In this document: one piece after another, positions 29,693 to 39,013 of the stretch
Numbering within the stretch: the first letter of the stretch is position 1
Layout: the number at the start of each line of letters is the position of its first letter
Origin: Polyangia bacterium
Lineage (GTDB): Bacteria > Myxococcota_A > Polyangia > Nannocystales > Nannocystaceae
Length of the DNA stretch: 64,000 nt
Direction: 5' to 3'
Assembly (NCBI GenBank): GCA_030430565.1
Contig: JAUIKS010000006.1
Location: 62,001 to 126,000 of the forward strand
Notes under the pieces: model-generated
The model's database searches: none
What the model saw: the letters and a program-made list of their open reading frames with translations, nothing else
What the model was told of the DNA's origin: nothing
Made by a program: the position numbers and the translations under genes

Positions 29693-30120
29693 CCGCGCCG
29701 GCCGAGGACCGCGTCGAGAGCACGGCGCCGGGCAACCTGTTCACAGAAACAGGAGTGTACGAGTTAGCGCGAATACGAGCGCGCTCATCATATCACACAC
29801 TCGTCGCGAGGGCGCGGACGCGGCGGCGCGCGGGTCGTCCGGAAGATCGCCTCGCGCCAGCGCGCCGCGAAGAGCGTGCGCCGCGTCGCGGCGGCGATGT
29901 GGCGCTACGCCCCACGCACAACTCGGTGTAGGGGCAAGCGACGGGTCGAGGGCGCGCGAGCTCGCGGCGCGGGCGAGGGGCGCCCGCGACTCGCCGAACA
30001 ACATGTCTAGAAAGTCATGCGCTGAGCACAATCGACCGCGGCGGAGCGCGGGCGGTCGGGGCCGCGCGTCGAGGATTTCGCTCGGCGCGCGGCGTTTCTG
30101 AGCTAGGCTGGCACCCGGGG
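29693..30120. other. Divergent promoter region, no gene seen
   Basis: 428 bases between the leftward giant kinase and the rightward histidine kinase. It must hold the promoters of both. A few AT-richer tracts occur around 29745-29800, but no convincing -35/-10 pair, riboswitch or coding frame is visible. Confidence 0.45.
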
Positions 30121-31527
30121 ATGGTGCTGCGCCAGCGTATCGCGACGACGAGCTCCGTCGTGCTCTGCGGGCAGGGGGCGCTCGTCGCCCTGGCCGCCGG
30201 GGCGGGCTCAGCCGGCCGGTCGGTCTCGCTGCTGCTCCCGCTGCTGGCGGTGAACGTCGCCGCGAACACCCTGAGCGCGCGCGGCAGCAGCCGCGTCGCG
30301 CTGGAGGTCGCGCGCTACGTGGTCAGCGGCCTCGCGCTCGTGCTCGCGCCGAGCCTGCTCGGCTTGGAGGCGCACCCGTGGCAGCTCGCGGTCCCGATCG
30401 TCATCGCGCTCTCGCTCGCGGCGTGGGGGAGCCCGGTCGTCCTCGCCGCGGCCGCGTCGATCGGCGTCGCGGCGGGGGCGGGCGCGCTGGCGGGCGGCGC
30501 CTCGCCGCTGTTCGCCGTCGCGACGAGCGTGGTGGTGATCGCCGTCGGCGCGCTCGCGGAGCTGCTCGCGCGCTCGCAGCGTGAGCACGATGATGACCGA
30601 CGCGCGCTCGGTCGCCTGCGGGTCGAGGCGGCGCGACGGCAGCAGTCGCAGGAGAACCTGCGCGCGGAGCGAGTCGATCTCGAGCGCCACGTCGTCGCGC
30701 GCACGCGCGAGCTCGCGGCCGCCAACGAGGCGCTGCAGCGCGAGGTCGAGGAGCGACGGATCGCCGAGGCGGAGGCGATCGAGGCCAGCCGGACCAAGAG
30801 CTCCTTCCTCGCCAACATGAGTCACGAGCTGCGCACGCCGCTGAACGCGATCATCGGCTACACCGACATCATCCTCGACGGCATCGACGAGCTCGACCCG
30901 GAGGAGGTGGCGGAGGACCTCACGACGGTGCGGCGCTCCGCCGACAACCTGCTCGAGATCGTCAACGACATCCTCGACCTCTCGAAGATCGAGGCGGGCA
31001 AGATGGACGTGCGGGTCGAGGCCTTCCCGGTCGGCGAGCTGCTCGAGGAGCTGGCGAAGACGGTCGCGCCGCTGGCGATGCGGCAGCGCAACGCGTTCAA
31101 GCTCACGTACTCGCGGCTGATCGGCAAGATCAAGACCGACCGCGGCAAGCTTCGACAGATCCTGCTCAACCTCCTGGGCAACGCCTGCAAATTCACGGAG
31201 GGCGGGCGCGTCGAGCTGCGCGTCGACCTCAAGATGGAGTCCGGGAAGCCGTGGTTCTTGTTCACCGTCAGCGACACCGGGATCGGGATCGAGCGCGATA
31301 AGGCCAACCGGCTGTTCGCGCCCTTCACCCAGGGGGACGAGTCGTCGACGCGGAAGTACGGCGGGACCGGGCTCGGCCTGACGCTCGTGCGGCACTTCAC
31401 CGAGATGCTCGGGGGCTCCGTCTCCGTCGACAGCGAGCTCGGCGAGGGGTCGAGCTTTAAGGTCAAGCTCCCACGTGAGCTCGCGGACCCGAAGGTCGAG
31501 GGCACCCTGATGATCTCGGTGCACTGA
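30121..31527 (+). CDS. Membrane-bound hybrid-less sensor histidine kinase
   Basis: 468 residues. The first ~140 residues form about five hydrophobic helices with short loops and no periplasmic domain. A helical linker (residues ~150-220, Glu/Arg-rich) leads to HisKA with His ~234 in NMSHELRTPLNAIIGYTD and HATPase_c (NLLGNACKFTEGG, SDTGIGIERD, APFTQGD, YGGTGLGLTL). There is no receiver domain and no adjacent response regulator: an orphan kinase. It ends 31 bases before the SDR gene on the same strand. Confidence 0.9.
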   Translation: MVLRQRIATTSSVVLCGQGALVALAAGAGSAGRSVSLLLPLLAVNVAANTLSARGSSRVALEVARYVVSGLALVLAPSLLGLEAHPWQLAVPIVIALSLAAWGSPVVLAAAASIGVAAGAGALAGGASPLFAVATSVVVIAVGALAELLARSQREHDDDRRALGRLRVEAARRQQSQENLRAERVDLERHVVARTRELAAANEALQREVEERRIAEAEAIEASRTKSSFLANMSHELRTPLNAIIGYTDIILDGIDELDPEEVAEDLTTVRRSADNLLEIVNDILDLSKIEAGKMDVRVEAFPVGELLEELAKTVAPLAMRQRNAFKLTYSRLIGKIKTDRGKLRQILLNLLGNACKFTEGGRVELRVDLKMESGKPWFLFTVSDTGIGIERDKANRLFAPFTQGDESSTRKYGGTGLGLTLVRHFTEMLGGSVSVDSELGEGSSFKVKLPRELADPKVEGTLMISVH

Positions 31528-31558
31528 GGCCGCGCGGCGACTTGGTACTCTCGCGCGC

Positions 31559-32404
31559 ATGGGCCAGGGACGTCTCGAGGGCAGGGTCATCATCATCACC
31601 GGCGCCAGCCGCGGTATCGGCCGCTGCATGGCGCTGTCCTTCGCGCGCGAGGGGGCGCGGGTCGTCGTCGCGGCCAAGAGCGTCAACCCGCGGCCCAGCC
31701 TGCCGGGGACGATTCATACCGTCGCCGAAGAGATCACGCGGGCGGGCGGCGAGGCGTTGCCCGTGCGGGTCGACGTGCGCAGCGAGGACGACGTGCGCGC
31801 GATGGTCCGCAAGACCGTCGAGCGCTTCGGCCGGATCGACGCGCTCATCAACAACGCTGGCGCGCTGTGGTGGCAGGACGTGCTCGACACGCCGATGAAG
31901 CGCTTCGACCTGATGCACGGCGTCAACGCGCGCGCGGCGTTCATGTGCACGCAGGCGGTCTTGCCGACGATGATCGAGGGCGGAGGCGGTCACGTGATCG
32001 TCTGCTCGCCGCCGATCAGCCTCGAGAGCATGGGGGGCAAGACGGGCTACCTGATGAGCAAGTACGGCATGACCCTGCTGGCGCACGGCCTCGCCGAGGA
32101 GGTCAAGGATCGCGGGGTGTCGGTCAACGCGCTGTGGCCGGTCACGCTGGTCGAGAGCCTCGCGACGATCAACTTCAAGATCGGCGGGCCGCAGGTCTGG
32201 CGTACGCCCGAGATCCTCGCGGACGCGGCCCTCGAGATCCTTCGCTCGCCGCCCGCCGAGTTGACCGGCCGCGCGCTGCTCGACGAGGACTTTCTACGCG
32301 AGCGCGGCGTGACCGACTTCGCCAAGTATCGCTGCGACCCCGAGCATGAGCCGCCGCGGGTGATGCCCTCGCAGATCCCCAAGGTCGGCCTCGTGCCGGG
32401 CTGA
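31559..32404 (+). CDS. Short-chain dehydrogenase, HSDL2-like
   Basis: 281 residues. Rossmann motif TGASRGIG near the N-terminus, NNAG in the middle, and a catalytic YLMSKYG (Tyr-x3-Lys) after the SPP(I) strand. The placement of CSPPIS and KYGMTLLAHGLAEE matches the HSDL2 branch (hydroxysteroid dehydrogenase-like 2) rather than typical fatty-acid reductases. In animals this peroxisomal or mitochondrial protein takes part in lipid metabolism with unclear substrate. NAD(P)-dependent oxidoreduction is likely; the substrate is unknown. Confidence 0.85.
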   Translation: MGQGRLEGRVIIITGASRGIGRCMALSFAREGARVVVAAKSVNPRPSLPGTIHTVAEEITRAGGEALPVRVDVRSEDDVRAMVRKTVERFGRIDALINNAGALWWQDVLDTPMKRFDLMHGVNARAAFMCTQAVLPTMIEGGGGHVIVCSPPISLESMGGKTGYLMSKYGMTLLAHGLAEEVKDRGVSVNALWPVTLVESLATINFKIGGPQVWRTPEILADAALEILRSPPAELTGRALLDEDFLRERGVTDFAKYRCDPEHEPPRVMPSQIPKVGLVPG

Positions 32405-32505
32405 GGCCGCCGCCGCGATAAATTCCGCGCTCGCCCGCGTGCAACCGCGCGCCGCGTCAGACGCTGGGGCCGCTGTGCTAGGTTCGGCTCCACGAGGTAC
32501 TGGCG

Positions 32506-32847
32506 ATGTCGATCACCGATGATGTCCGAAAGAAGTTCAACGAGCGTCTGGACGACGCCAAGAAGCTGCGCGACGAGATCAAGCTCAAGATCCATCTCGG
32601 CGGTATGGAGGCGCGCAAGCGCTGGCAGCAGTACGAGCCGCAGCTGCACAAGGTCGAGCAGGAGATCGAGCAGATCAGCGGGGGCGCGTACGCAGCGGCG
32701 AGCGAGATGCTCAACGAGACCCGCAGCGCGTTTCAGAAGCTGCTCGGCGAGCTGAAGGCGAACGGCAAGCAGGGGGAGGCTGACGCCGAGGCCAAGGCCG
32801 AGCCTGACCCCGCGAGCGAGGGCGTGAAGGACAACGAGTCGACCTGA
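32506..32847 (+). CDS. Small coiled-coil protein
   Basis: 113 residues, highly charged. Residues ~5-85 have heptad-like spacing with Leu, Ile and Val at regular places (RKKFNERLDDAKKLRDEIKLK, then EQEIEQI), followed by an acidic, Ala/Glu-rich disordered tail. No signal peptide or membrane segment. The gene has its own bidirectional terminator. Function unknown. Confidence 0.68.
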   Translation: MSITDDVRKKFNERLDDAKKLRDEIKLKIHLGGMEARKRWQQYEPQLHKVEQEIEQISGGAYAAASEMLNETRSAFQKLLGELKANGKQGEADAEAKAEPDPASEGVKDNEST

Positions 32848-32864
32848 GCCTCGGCGCCGGCCAC

Positions 32865-32897
32865 AAAAAAACACCGCCTCGGAGGCGGTGTTTTTTT
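32865..32897. terminator. Bidirectional intrinsic terminator
   Basis: A7, an 8-bp stem (CACCGCCT / AGGCGGTG, 3-base loop) and T7 form a fully symmetrical terminator between the convergent coiled-coil gene and the permease-peptidase gene. It should work in both directions. Confidence 0.93.
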
Positions 32898-32913
32898 GCT
32901 TGGCGGCGGCTCG

Positions 32914-35900
32914 CTACTGCTGCAGCTCGACCGGGCGCACGTTGTCCTCCGGGTTGCGGTCGATCAGCAGGACCATGGGGTCGACGCCGGCTTTCTTCGG
33001 CTCCCCCTCGACCTCCAGCTCGATCGTCGACACGCGCTCGCGCAGTCGGTGGAAGCCGCGGTACAGCACGGTCTCCTCGCCGTCCTCGCCCTTGGGGCCG
33101 AGCACGCCGAGCTCGACGAGCTCGCCGCCCTCGTACAGCGGGACCTCGTTCTCCTCGCCGAGGCCGTCCGAGCGGAGCTTGCGGGACTCGACCTCGAGGG
33201 TGACCTTGTAGCGTCCACCCTCCAGCGCCTCGGCGCGCGCGCTGTTGACCTTGTTGTCGTACAGCGTGATCGTCCGGAACCAGTCGTCGATGATGTACTT
33301 TCGGTCATCCGGCGTCGCGGCCTCGAGCGCGTCGACGAACTCGGCGGCGGTCGTGAACGGCGGGCGCTCGAACTTGTGGGCCGCGATGAACTTCGCCAGC
33401 GCGGCGTTGAGCTCGGCCTCGCCGATGTACTCGCGCAGCGCGTAGAGGATCACGCTGCCCTTGTTGTAGTGGATGTACTGCTGATTCTCGTTGAGCATCA
33501 GCGGGTTCTCCATGATCCGCTCTCCGCCGCGCGCGCGCAGGTACGAGTCGAGCTCGTGGCGCAAGAATCGCTTCATCTTGTCGCGCCCGTACTTCTGCTC
33601 CATGACCATCAGCGCGGAGTACTGCGCCATGCTCTCGACGAGCAGCGTGCTGCCCTGGACATCGCCGCCGATGACCTGGTGCGCCCACCACTGGTGCGCG
33701 ATCTCGTGGGCGGTCACGTAGTACACGTAGTCGATGTCGTCGGGGTCGACGAGGTTGGCGATGAAGCCGATGCCCTCGGAGTAGGGGATCGTGTTCGGCA
33801 GCGACTGCGCGAAGCTGCGGTAGCGCGGGAACTCGATGATCCGCACCTGGCGGTGCTGGTACGGACTGAAGTTCTTCGTGAAGTAGTCGAGCGACTCCTT
33901 CACCGAGGTGATCATCTTCTCGACGTTGTAGGCGTGCGGCGCGTGGTGATAGACCTCGATCGCGACGTCGTTCCACTGGTCGCGCACGACGGTGAAGCGC
34001 GCGGAGAGAAAGCCGTAGAGGTCGAGGATCGGCGCGTCCATCTTGTAGTGGAAGTAGCGCCGCCCGCCCTCGGACCACTCCTTTTGCAGGTAGCCGGGCG
34101 CGATCGCGATCTGGTCCGCGACCGTGCTCACCGTCGCCTCGAAGTCGATCCAGTCGGCCTGGCTCGAGATGTAGGTGTTCATCCGCGCGTCCATGTCGTC
34201 GATCGGCAGCATGCGCGGGCGCTCGGGCAGGTCGTGCTCGCGGCGCTTCTCGAGGTCCGAGAGTTCGACGGCGCGGCTGTAGCCGATGTGCGGCGTGATC
34301 TCGTTGCCGTGGAAGAACGTCCCGTTGTGGACGATGTTGATGTTGCCGCGGCCGTTGGTGAAGCCGCGGTTGTGCCGCTTGGCCTCGAACTCGAGCAGCA
34401 TCGTCGCGCCCGGGGCGAGCGGCTCGGGCAGCGTGTAGATCGAGAAGCCCAGCGTCTCGTCGTGCAGCGTGCGCGCGCTCTCGGGGACGCTGAATGAGAG
34501 CAGCTCGATCTCGGGGTCGAGGATGATGTGCAGCTCGGGGATCGGCGCGTCTGTCCTGTTGACCAGGGTCAGCTGGCCCTTGGCGTGCACGTAGCGCTGG
34601 TCGGGGTAGATGTCGACGTCGAGCTTGATCGCGGTCAGGCGCGGCTGCGGCGCGCCCTCGTACTGCTTGTACTTGCGTTCGAAGTCGACCTGCTCTTCCT
34701 CCCGCTGGTCGCTGGTCTTGTAGGTGTTGAGGACGTTGGTGTTGTAGTAGATGTACGCGCCGCTGCCGATGAAGCAGGTGACCATCGCCATCAGGAACAC
34801 GCTGTGCGCCGGCGTCACGCGTCGACGGGCCTCGCGGGCGCGCAGGCGGAAGCTGGTGTCGGTGCCGCGGACCCAGAACAGGCTCGAGATCAGCCCGAGG
34901 ATCGCGATCGCGCACAGCCAGTAGAGGTTGAACCAGAAGAACGGGGTCAAGAAGTGCCCGTACTGGTTCATGTCAGAGTAGGGCGTCGGCGGCGTCTGGC
35001 CGAACAGCAGCAGGTTGTGCTCGATCCCCACGTTCGGGAGGATCGCCATCGAGAGGTAGTAGAGCACCATCGCGCCGAAGCCGAGGTACTTGTGGTTGAC
35101 GAGCACCTGCACGGCGAAGGCGAGCACGACGAGCTCAGCCCAGCCCGGGAACTGGATCAGCAGGAGGCCCTTGAGGAACAGGCCGAGCTCGACCTCCATG
35201 AAGCCGCTGGCGATCTGGTAGAGGACGCCTGCGACCATCCCCGCGAGCAGCAGGGAGACGACCGCGAGCATCAGCGCGAGGATCTTCGAGGTCAGCGGGA
35301 CCCAGCTCGGGATCGGCGTCGCGTCGAAGATCTGGCCCATCTTCGCCTCGCGCTCGCGCCAGACCATCTGGCCGGCGTAGACCGTGATGATGGCGAGCAG
35401 GAACACGCTGAAGCCGCCGCTGACGGTCTCGAGCACGAAGCGCGTCACCGGCCAGATCGGCGTGGCGTAGGCCTGTCGGCTGCCGAGGTAGAGCGCGCCG
35501 AGGACGTTGAACATCCCGAAGCCGACGAGCACGGTGAAGCCGATGCGGCGCGTGACCCAGCGCAGCTCGAGCCAGGTCTGGCTGAGCAGCTGGGCGACGT
35601 GAGCGCGGCGCGAGAAGTCGAGGGTCGCCTTGGGGATCGGCGTGTTGCTGGCCACGACCTTCGTCGTCACGCGCTCCTCGGCGGGCGCCTTGCGGCGCTT
35701 GCGGCCGCCGGCGATCTGCATGCGGAAGCGCGCGTGGGTGAGCGCGAGCAGGCCGACGCCGACGCCGATCCAGATCGCGCGGTTGAGCAGCAGGTAGCCG
35801 TCGAACCAGATCACCTGCTGGTTCTTCTCGGCGACCGTCCAGTAGTTCGTGACGATGCCCCACGCGGTCCCGCCGAAGGGGTCGATCAGCGCGAGCGTGG

Positions 35901-36507
35901 TTCGGTAGTCGAGATCGCTGAGCGCGCTCTGGGCCAAGAACAGCAGCACGAAGACGACGATCAGCCCGATGTACGCGTTGAGCACGCGACGCGTCAGGGT
36001 CGCGAGCGCGAACGCGAGCGCGCCCATGACGAAGAAGTTCGGGATCACGAAGACGACGAGCGACGACAGGTAGGGCGCGAGCGTGATCGGGACCAGCTTC
36101 TCGGGCGGGTGCAGCGGGCCGATCGAGCCGAGCATGTGGCCGAGCGCCGCGAAGACGACGATGACGATCGCCGGGAGCAGCGAGCCGAGGAAGCGCCCCG
36201 CGAGGTAGCCGTGGCGGCTGACCGGGCTCGAGAAGAACAGCGAGTCGGACTTGAGCGTGTGGTCGCGGTTGACCGCGTTGGCGACGAAGGCCGCCGCGAC
36301 GAACATCCCGAGCTGGCTGATGATGATGAAGAAGATCGAGATCGCGAAGGGGGCGTTGCGCGCGACCTTGCCCCCGGCGCCGGGCAGCAGCGTCTTGTCC
36401 CAGCCGGTCACGAGCAGCGCGAGGCCGAAGAACAGCAGCGAGAGGATCCAGAACATCAAGCTCCGGAAGCGGAACTTGGTTTCGAAGCGGAAGAATTCAC
36501 CGAACAT
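32914..36507 (-). CDS. ABC transporter permease fused to M1-family aminopeptidase
   Basis: 1197 residues. The first ~590 residues contain many membrane helices in two ABC-2-type bundles. The rest is an M1 gluzincin metallopeptidase: HEIAHQWW (~residue 931, zinc ligands and catalytic Glu) with the downstream ligand Glu in LLVESMAQY, and a YNKGSVILYALREY region. A GxMEN motif cannot be read clearly. The ATP-binding partner is the next upstream gene (end at 36524, 17-base gap), so the pair forms a complete transporter. The peptidase half would face the periplasm. Substrate unknown; the layout is known in Bacteroidetes and proteobacteria as ABC permease/M1 aminopeptidase. Confidence 0.93.
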   Translation of the reverse strand: MFGEFFRFETKFRFRSLMFWILSLLFFGLALLVTGWDKTLLPGAGGKVARNAPFAISIFFIIISQLGMFVAAAFVANAVNRDHTLKSDSLFFSSPVSRHGYLAGRFLGSLLPAIVIVVFAALGHMLGSIGPLHPPEKLVPITLAPYLSSLVVFVIPNFFVMGALAFALATLTRRVLNAYIGLIVVFVLLFLAQSALSDLDYRTTLALIDPFGGTAWGIVTNYWTVAEKNQQVIWFDGYLLLNRAIWIGVGVGLLALTHARFRMQIAGGRKRRKAPAEERVTTKVVASNTPIPKATLDFSRRAHVAQLLSQTWLELRWVTRRIGFTVLVGFGMFNVLGALYLGSRQAYATPIWPVTRFVLETVSGGFSVFLLAIITVYAGQMVWREREAKMGQIFDATPIPSWVPLTSKILALMLAVVSLLLAGMVAGVLYQIASGFMEVELGLFLKGLLLIQFPGWAELVVLAFAVQVLVNHKYLGFGAMVLYYLSMAILPNVGIEHNLLLFGQTPPTPYSDMNQYGHFLTPFFWFNLYWLCAIAILGLISSLFWVRGTDTSFRLRAREARRRVTPAHSVFLMAMVTCFIGSGAYIYYNTNVLNTYKTSDQREEEQVDFERKYKQYEGAPQPRLTAIKLDVDIYPDQRYVHAKGQLTLVNRTDAPIPELHIILDPEIELLSFSVPESARTLHDETLGFSIYTLPEPLAPGATMLLEFEAKRHNRGFTNGRGNINIVHNGTFFHGNEITPHIGYSRAVELSDLEKRREHDLPERPRMLPIDDMDARMNTYISSQADWIDFEATVSTVADQIAIAPGYLQKEWSEGGRRYFHYKMDAPILDLYGFLSARFTVVRDQWNDVAIEVYHHAPHAYNVEKMITSVKESLDYFTKNFSPYQHRQVRIIEFPRYRSFAQSLPNTIPYSEGIGFIANLVDPDDIDYVYYVTAHEIAHQWWAHQVIGGDVQGSTLLVESMAQYSALMVMEQKYGRDKMKRFLRHELDSYLRARGGERIMENPLMLNENQQYIHYNKGSVILYALREYIGEAELNAALAKFIAAHKFERPPFTTAAEFVDALEAATPDDRKYIIDDWFRTITLYDNKVNSARAEALEGGRYKVTLEVESRKLRSDGLGEENEVPLYEGGELVELGVLGPKGEDGEETVLYRGFHRLRERVSTIELEVEGEPKKAGVDPMVLLIDRNPEDNVRPVELQQ

Positions 36508-36523
36508 CGGGCTGTCCTCCGGT

Positions 36524-37417
36524 TCAGGCCGCCGCGGCGCGCGGGCTCTCGCTGCGGCCGAGCGTGGAGAAGTACACGTCCTCCAGCGTCGGCTCGACCG
36601 CGCTGAAGCTGTTGTCGGGCTGGGCGTCGCTCTCGACGTGGATCTGCAGGCGACCGGCGTAGAGCCGCGACATGATCACGTTGTGGCGCGCCTCGTAGTC
36701 GGCGAGCTCGGCCTTGTCGATCAGCTTCATCCAGGTCTTGCCGCGCAGCAGGTCGAGCGCCTCGCGGGGGGTGGTGTTGAGCAGCAGCTGGCCGGCGCTC
36801 AAGATCGCCATGTTGGTGCACAGGTCGCTCACGTCCTCGACGATGTGGGTCGAGAGGATGACGACGACGTGCTCGCCGATCTCGCTCAGGAGGTTGTGGA
36901 AGCGGTTGCGCTCGGCCGGGTCGAGGCCCGCGGTCGGCTCGTCGACGATGATGAGCTTCGGGTCGCCGAGCAGCGCCTGGGCGATGCCGAAGCGCTGCTT
37001 CATGCCGCCCGAGTAGCCGCCGAGCTTCTTCTTGCGGACGTTGTAGAGGTTGGTGCGGTGGAGCAGCGCCTTGACGACCTCGCGCCGCTCGGCGCGGCGC
37101 GTGATGCCCTTGAGCACCGCGAAGTGGTCGAGCATGTCCTCGGCGCTGACGGTCGGGTACACGCCGAAGTCCTGGGGCAGGTAGCCGAGCACGCGGCGCA
37201 CGCCGTCCTTGTCGCGCAGGACGTCGATGTCGCCGAGCTTGATGCTGCCGGTGTCCGGGTCCTGCAGCGTCGCGATGGTCCGCATCAAGGTTGACTTGCC
37301 GGCGCCGTTCGGGCCGAGCAGGCCGAACATCCCCCGAGGGATGTCGAGCGAGATCCCCTTGAGCGCCTTGACGCCGTTGGGGTAGGTCTTCGACAGATCA
37401 CGAATCTCTAGCTGCAT
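36524..37417 (-). CDS. ABC transporter ATP-binding protein
   Basis: 297 residues from the ATG at 37417, chosen because AGGGAGG lies just upstream; an upstream start would add 16 residues with no counterpart. Walker A GPNGAGKST, Q-loop LPQDFG, signature GGYSGGMKQR, Walker B LIIVDEPTAGLD and H-loop STHIVED are all intact. It should power the membrane protein encoded next. The C-terminal 60 residues resemble those of ABC-2 exporter ATPases. Confidence 0.95.
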   Translation of the reverse strand: MQLEIRDLSKTYPNGVKALKGISLDIPRGMFGLLGPNGAGKSTLMRTIATLQDPDTGSIKLGDIDVLRDKDGVRRVLGYLPQDFGVYPTVSAEDMLDHFAVLKGITRRAERREVVKALLHRTNLYNVRKKKLGGYSGGMKQRFGIAQALLGDPKLIIVDEPTAGLDPAERNRFHNLLSEIGEHVVVILSTHIVEDVSDLCTNMAILSAGQLLLNTTPREALDLLRGKTWMKLIDKAELADYEARHNVIMSRLYAGRLQIHVESDAQPDNSFSAVEPTLEDVYFSTLGRSESPRAAAA

Positions 37418-37738
37418 CGGTCCTCCCTGGGCACGCGGTGTGCGAATTGGGATCCCGTGTACCACCGCGCGACATCGATATGACTATTCCGCCAGCGGCG
37501 CGGTTTCACGGGCGTATACGCGTGGTCGAGCGCGCGCGGCAGCGCGCGCGCTGCCGAAAACCGTTCGTGCGCGGGGTGTTCCTCCGCCGTATAGCGATCC
37601 GCCGCCGCGTTGTTTCACCGATCTCCGGCCGCTCGCTCGCGCGTCCTCACGTGCGCTCGTCGAGCGGCTCGCGGCGGCGCGCGGGTGCGGGCTGGCCTCA
37701 CGCGCGAAGCCGGTGGTATCTTCGATTGGAGGGGGTCG
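37418..37738. other. Divergent promoter region
   Basis: About 320 bases between the leftward ABC gene and the rightward Hpt gene. Rich in GCGC repeats (37540-37560); no convincing promoter or RNA gene seen. Confidence 0.4.
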
Positions 37739-38107
37739 ATGCCGGACGTTGTCGTGGACCTCAGCTCGCTGCGAGAGCTGGACGAATACTCGATGCCGGG
37801 CGAGCCGAGCCTGGTCGTCGAGATCGTGGGTGCGTACCTCGAGGAGTCCGAGGTCGACTCGAAGAATCTGCGCGAGGCGGCGGAGGCGGGCGACTGGAAG
37901 CGGCTCGCCAACTCCGCGCATCGCCTCAAGGGCAGCTCGGCCAACGTCGGCGTGAAGACGGTGGTCGAGCTGTGCGCGGCGCTGGAGAAGGACGCCAAGC
38001 ACGGCCCGGTCCCGCAGGCGAACGTGCGGGTAAACGATATTCTCGACGCGCTCGCGGCCTCTTGCGTGATCCTCGAGCGCGAGCGCGCGGCCGCTGAGAA
38101 TCGTTGA
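37739..38107 (+). CDS. Hpt (histidine phosphotransfer) domain protein
   Basis: 122 residues from ATG 37739, with GGAGGGGG directly upstream. The signature AHRLKGSSANVG contains the phospho-accepting His at about residue 61; helices before and after fit the four-helix Hpt bundle. It would carry phosphoryl groups between a hybrid kinase and a response regulator. No hybrid kinase is near; the orphan kinase at 30121 lacks a receiver and cannot be assumed to be its partner. It converges on the lipid gene run. Confidence 0.9.
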   Translation: MPDVVVDLSSLRELDEYSMPGEPSLVVEIVGAYLEESEVDSKNLREAAEAGDWKRLANSAHRLKGSSANVGVKTVVELCAALEKDAKHGPVPQANVRVNDILDALAASCVILERERAAAENR

Positions 38108-38122
38108 GACCGGCCGGCGGGG

Positions 38123-39013
38123 CTACTCGGACGCGGCCGTCGCGGGCGCGACTCGTTCGTCGTCGCCCGGGACCTCGTCGCGCAGCGCCTGGAGCCGACG
38201 GACCGCCTCGGTGGGGATCTCGCCCGTGTCCGAGAACTGCGAGACGACGGCGTGGGTGCGCGTGATGAGCTCCGAGAACTGCCGCTTGCCGAGGCCCTCG
38301 GTCTCGATCTGGGGGCCGACGAAGATCTTGACGGGGCGCCGACGGATCCGCATCGAGCCCTTCTTCATGAGGGTGAACATCCCGTGGGTGCACAGCGGGA
38401 TGATCGGCAGCCCGGCGTCGCGGGCCATGAAGAACACGCCGCGCTTGAACGGGCGCACCGTGCCGTCGAGCGTGCGGTGGGCCTCCGGGAACGCGAGGAT
38501 CGAGATGCCCTTCTCGGCGCGGTTCCTGGCGTCGGCGGCGACCTGCTTAAATCGCCCGGCCTTGCCGGGGTGCACCGCGATGCCGTCGGCGAGCCGCATG
38601 ATCTGCCCGTAGACCGGGATCTTGAACTGCCACGCGTTCATGAGCCCGCAGAACGCGTGGGGGATGGACGCGCAGGCGGCGTGGGCGTCCATGAGGTTGA
38701 CGTGGTTCTGCATGAACACGCCGCGACGCTCGGGATCGAAGTCCTCGTGGTAGGTGATGTCGAGCGTGCGCGCGGCCATCCGCAGGCAGAGGCCCATGCC
38801 GGGCCCGCCGACGTAGGTGTGGGTCTTCTTGAATGGGAGGACCGGGCTGAGCCCGCCGCCGATGATCACGACGCCGCTCATGACGGCGAAGGACGCCGAC
38901 CAGACGGCCGTGGAGTGCGCGATCTCGACCGCGCCCTTGAGCGCGCGCAGGGGCAGGGGCGGGCGCGGGGACGCGTGCGCGGGCTTGTCGGTAACGGGAT
39001 CAGGCGATGACAT
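38123..39013 (-). CDS. Lysophospholipid acyltransferase, PlsC-like
   Basis: 296 residues. The acyltransferase motif is N-H-x4-D (QNHVNLMDAHA), with the third block FPEAHRTLDGTV (the FPEGTRS equivalent) and IPLCTHG (block IV). Members transfer an acyl chain from acyl-CoA or acyl-ACP to a lysophosphatidate-like acceptor at the membrane. It is the last gene of a leftward run and overlaps the lipid-kinase gene by 14 bases. The ACP and ligase genes upstream suggest an ACP- or CoA-bound donor made locally. Confidence 0.9.
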   Translation of the reverse strand: MSSPDPVTDKPAHASPRPPLPLRALKGAVEIAHSTAVWSASFAVMSGVVIIGGGLSPVLPFKKTHTYVGGPGMGLCLRMAARTLDITYHEDFDPERRGVFMQNHVNLMDAHAACASIPHAFCGLMNAWQFKIPVYGQIMRLADGIAVHPGKAGRFKQVAADARNRAEKGISILAFPEAHRTLDGTVRPFKRGVFFMARDAGLPIIPLCTHGMFTLMKKGSMRIRRRPVKIFVGPQIETEGLGKRQFSELITRTHAVVSQFSDTGEIPTEAVRRLQALRDEVPGDDERVAPATAASE

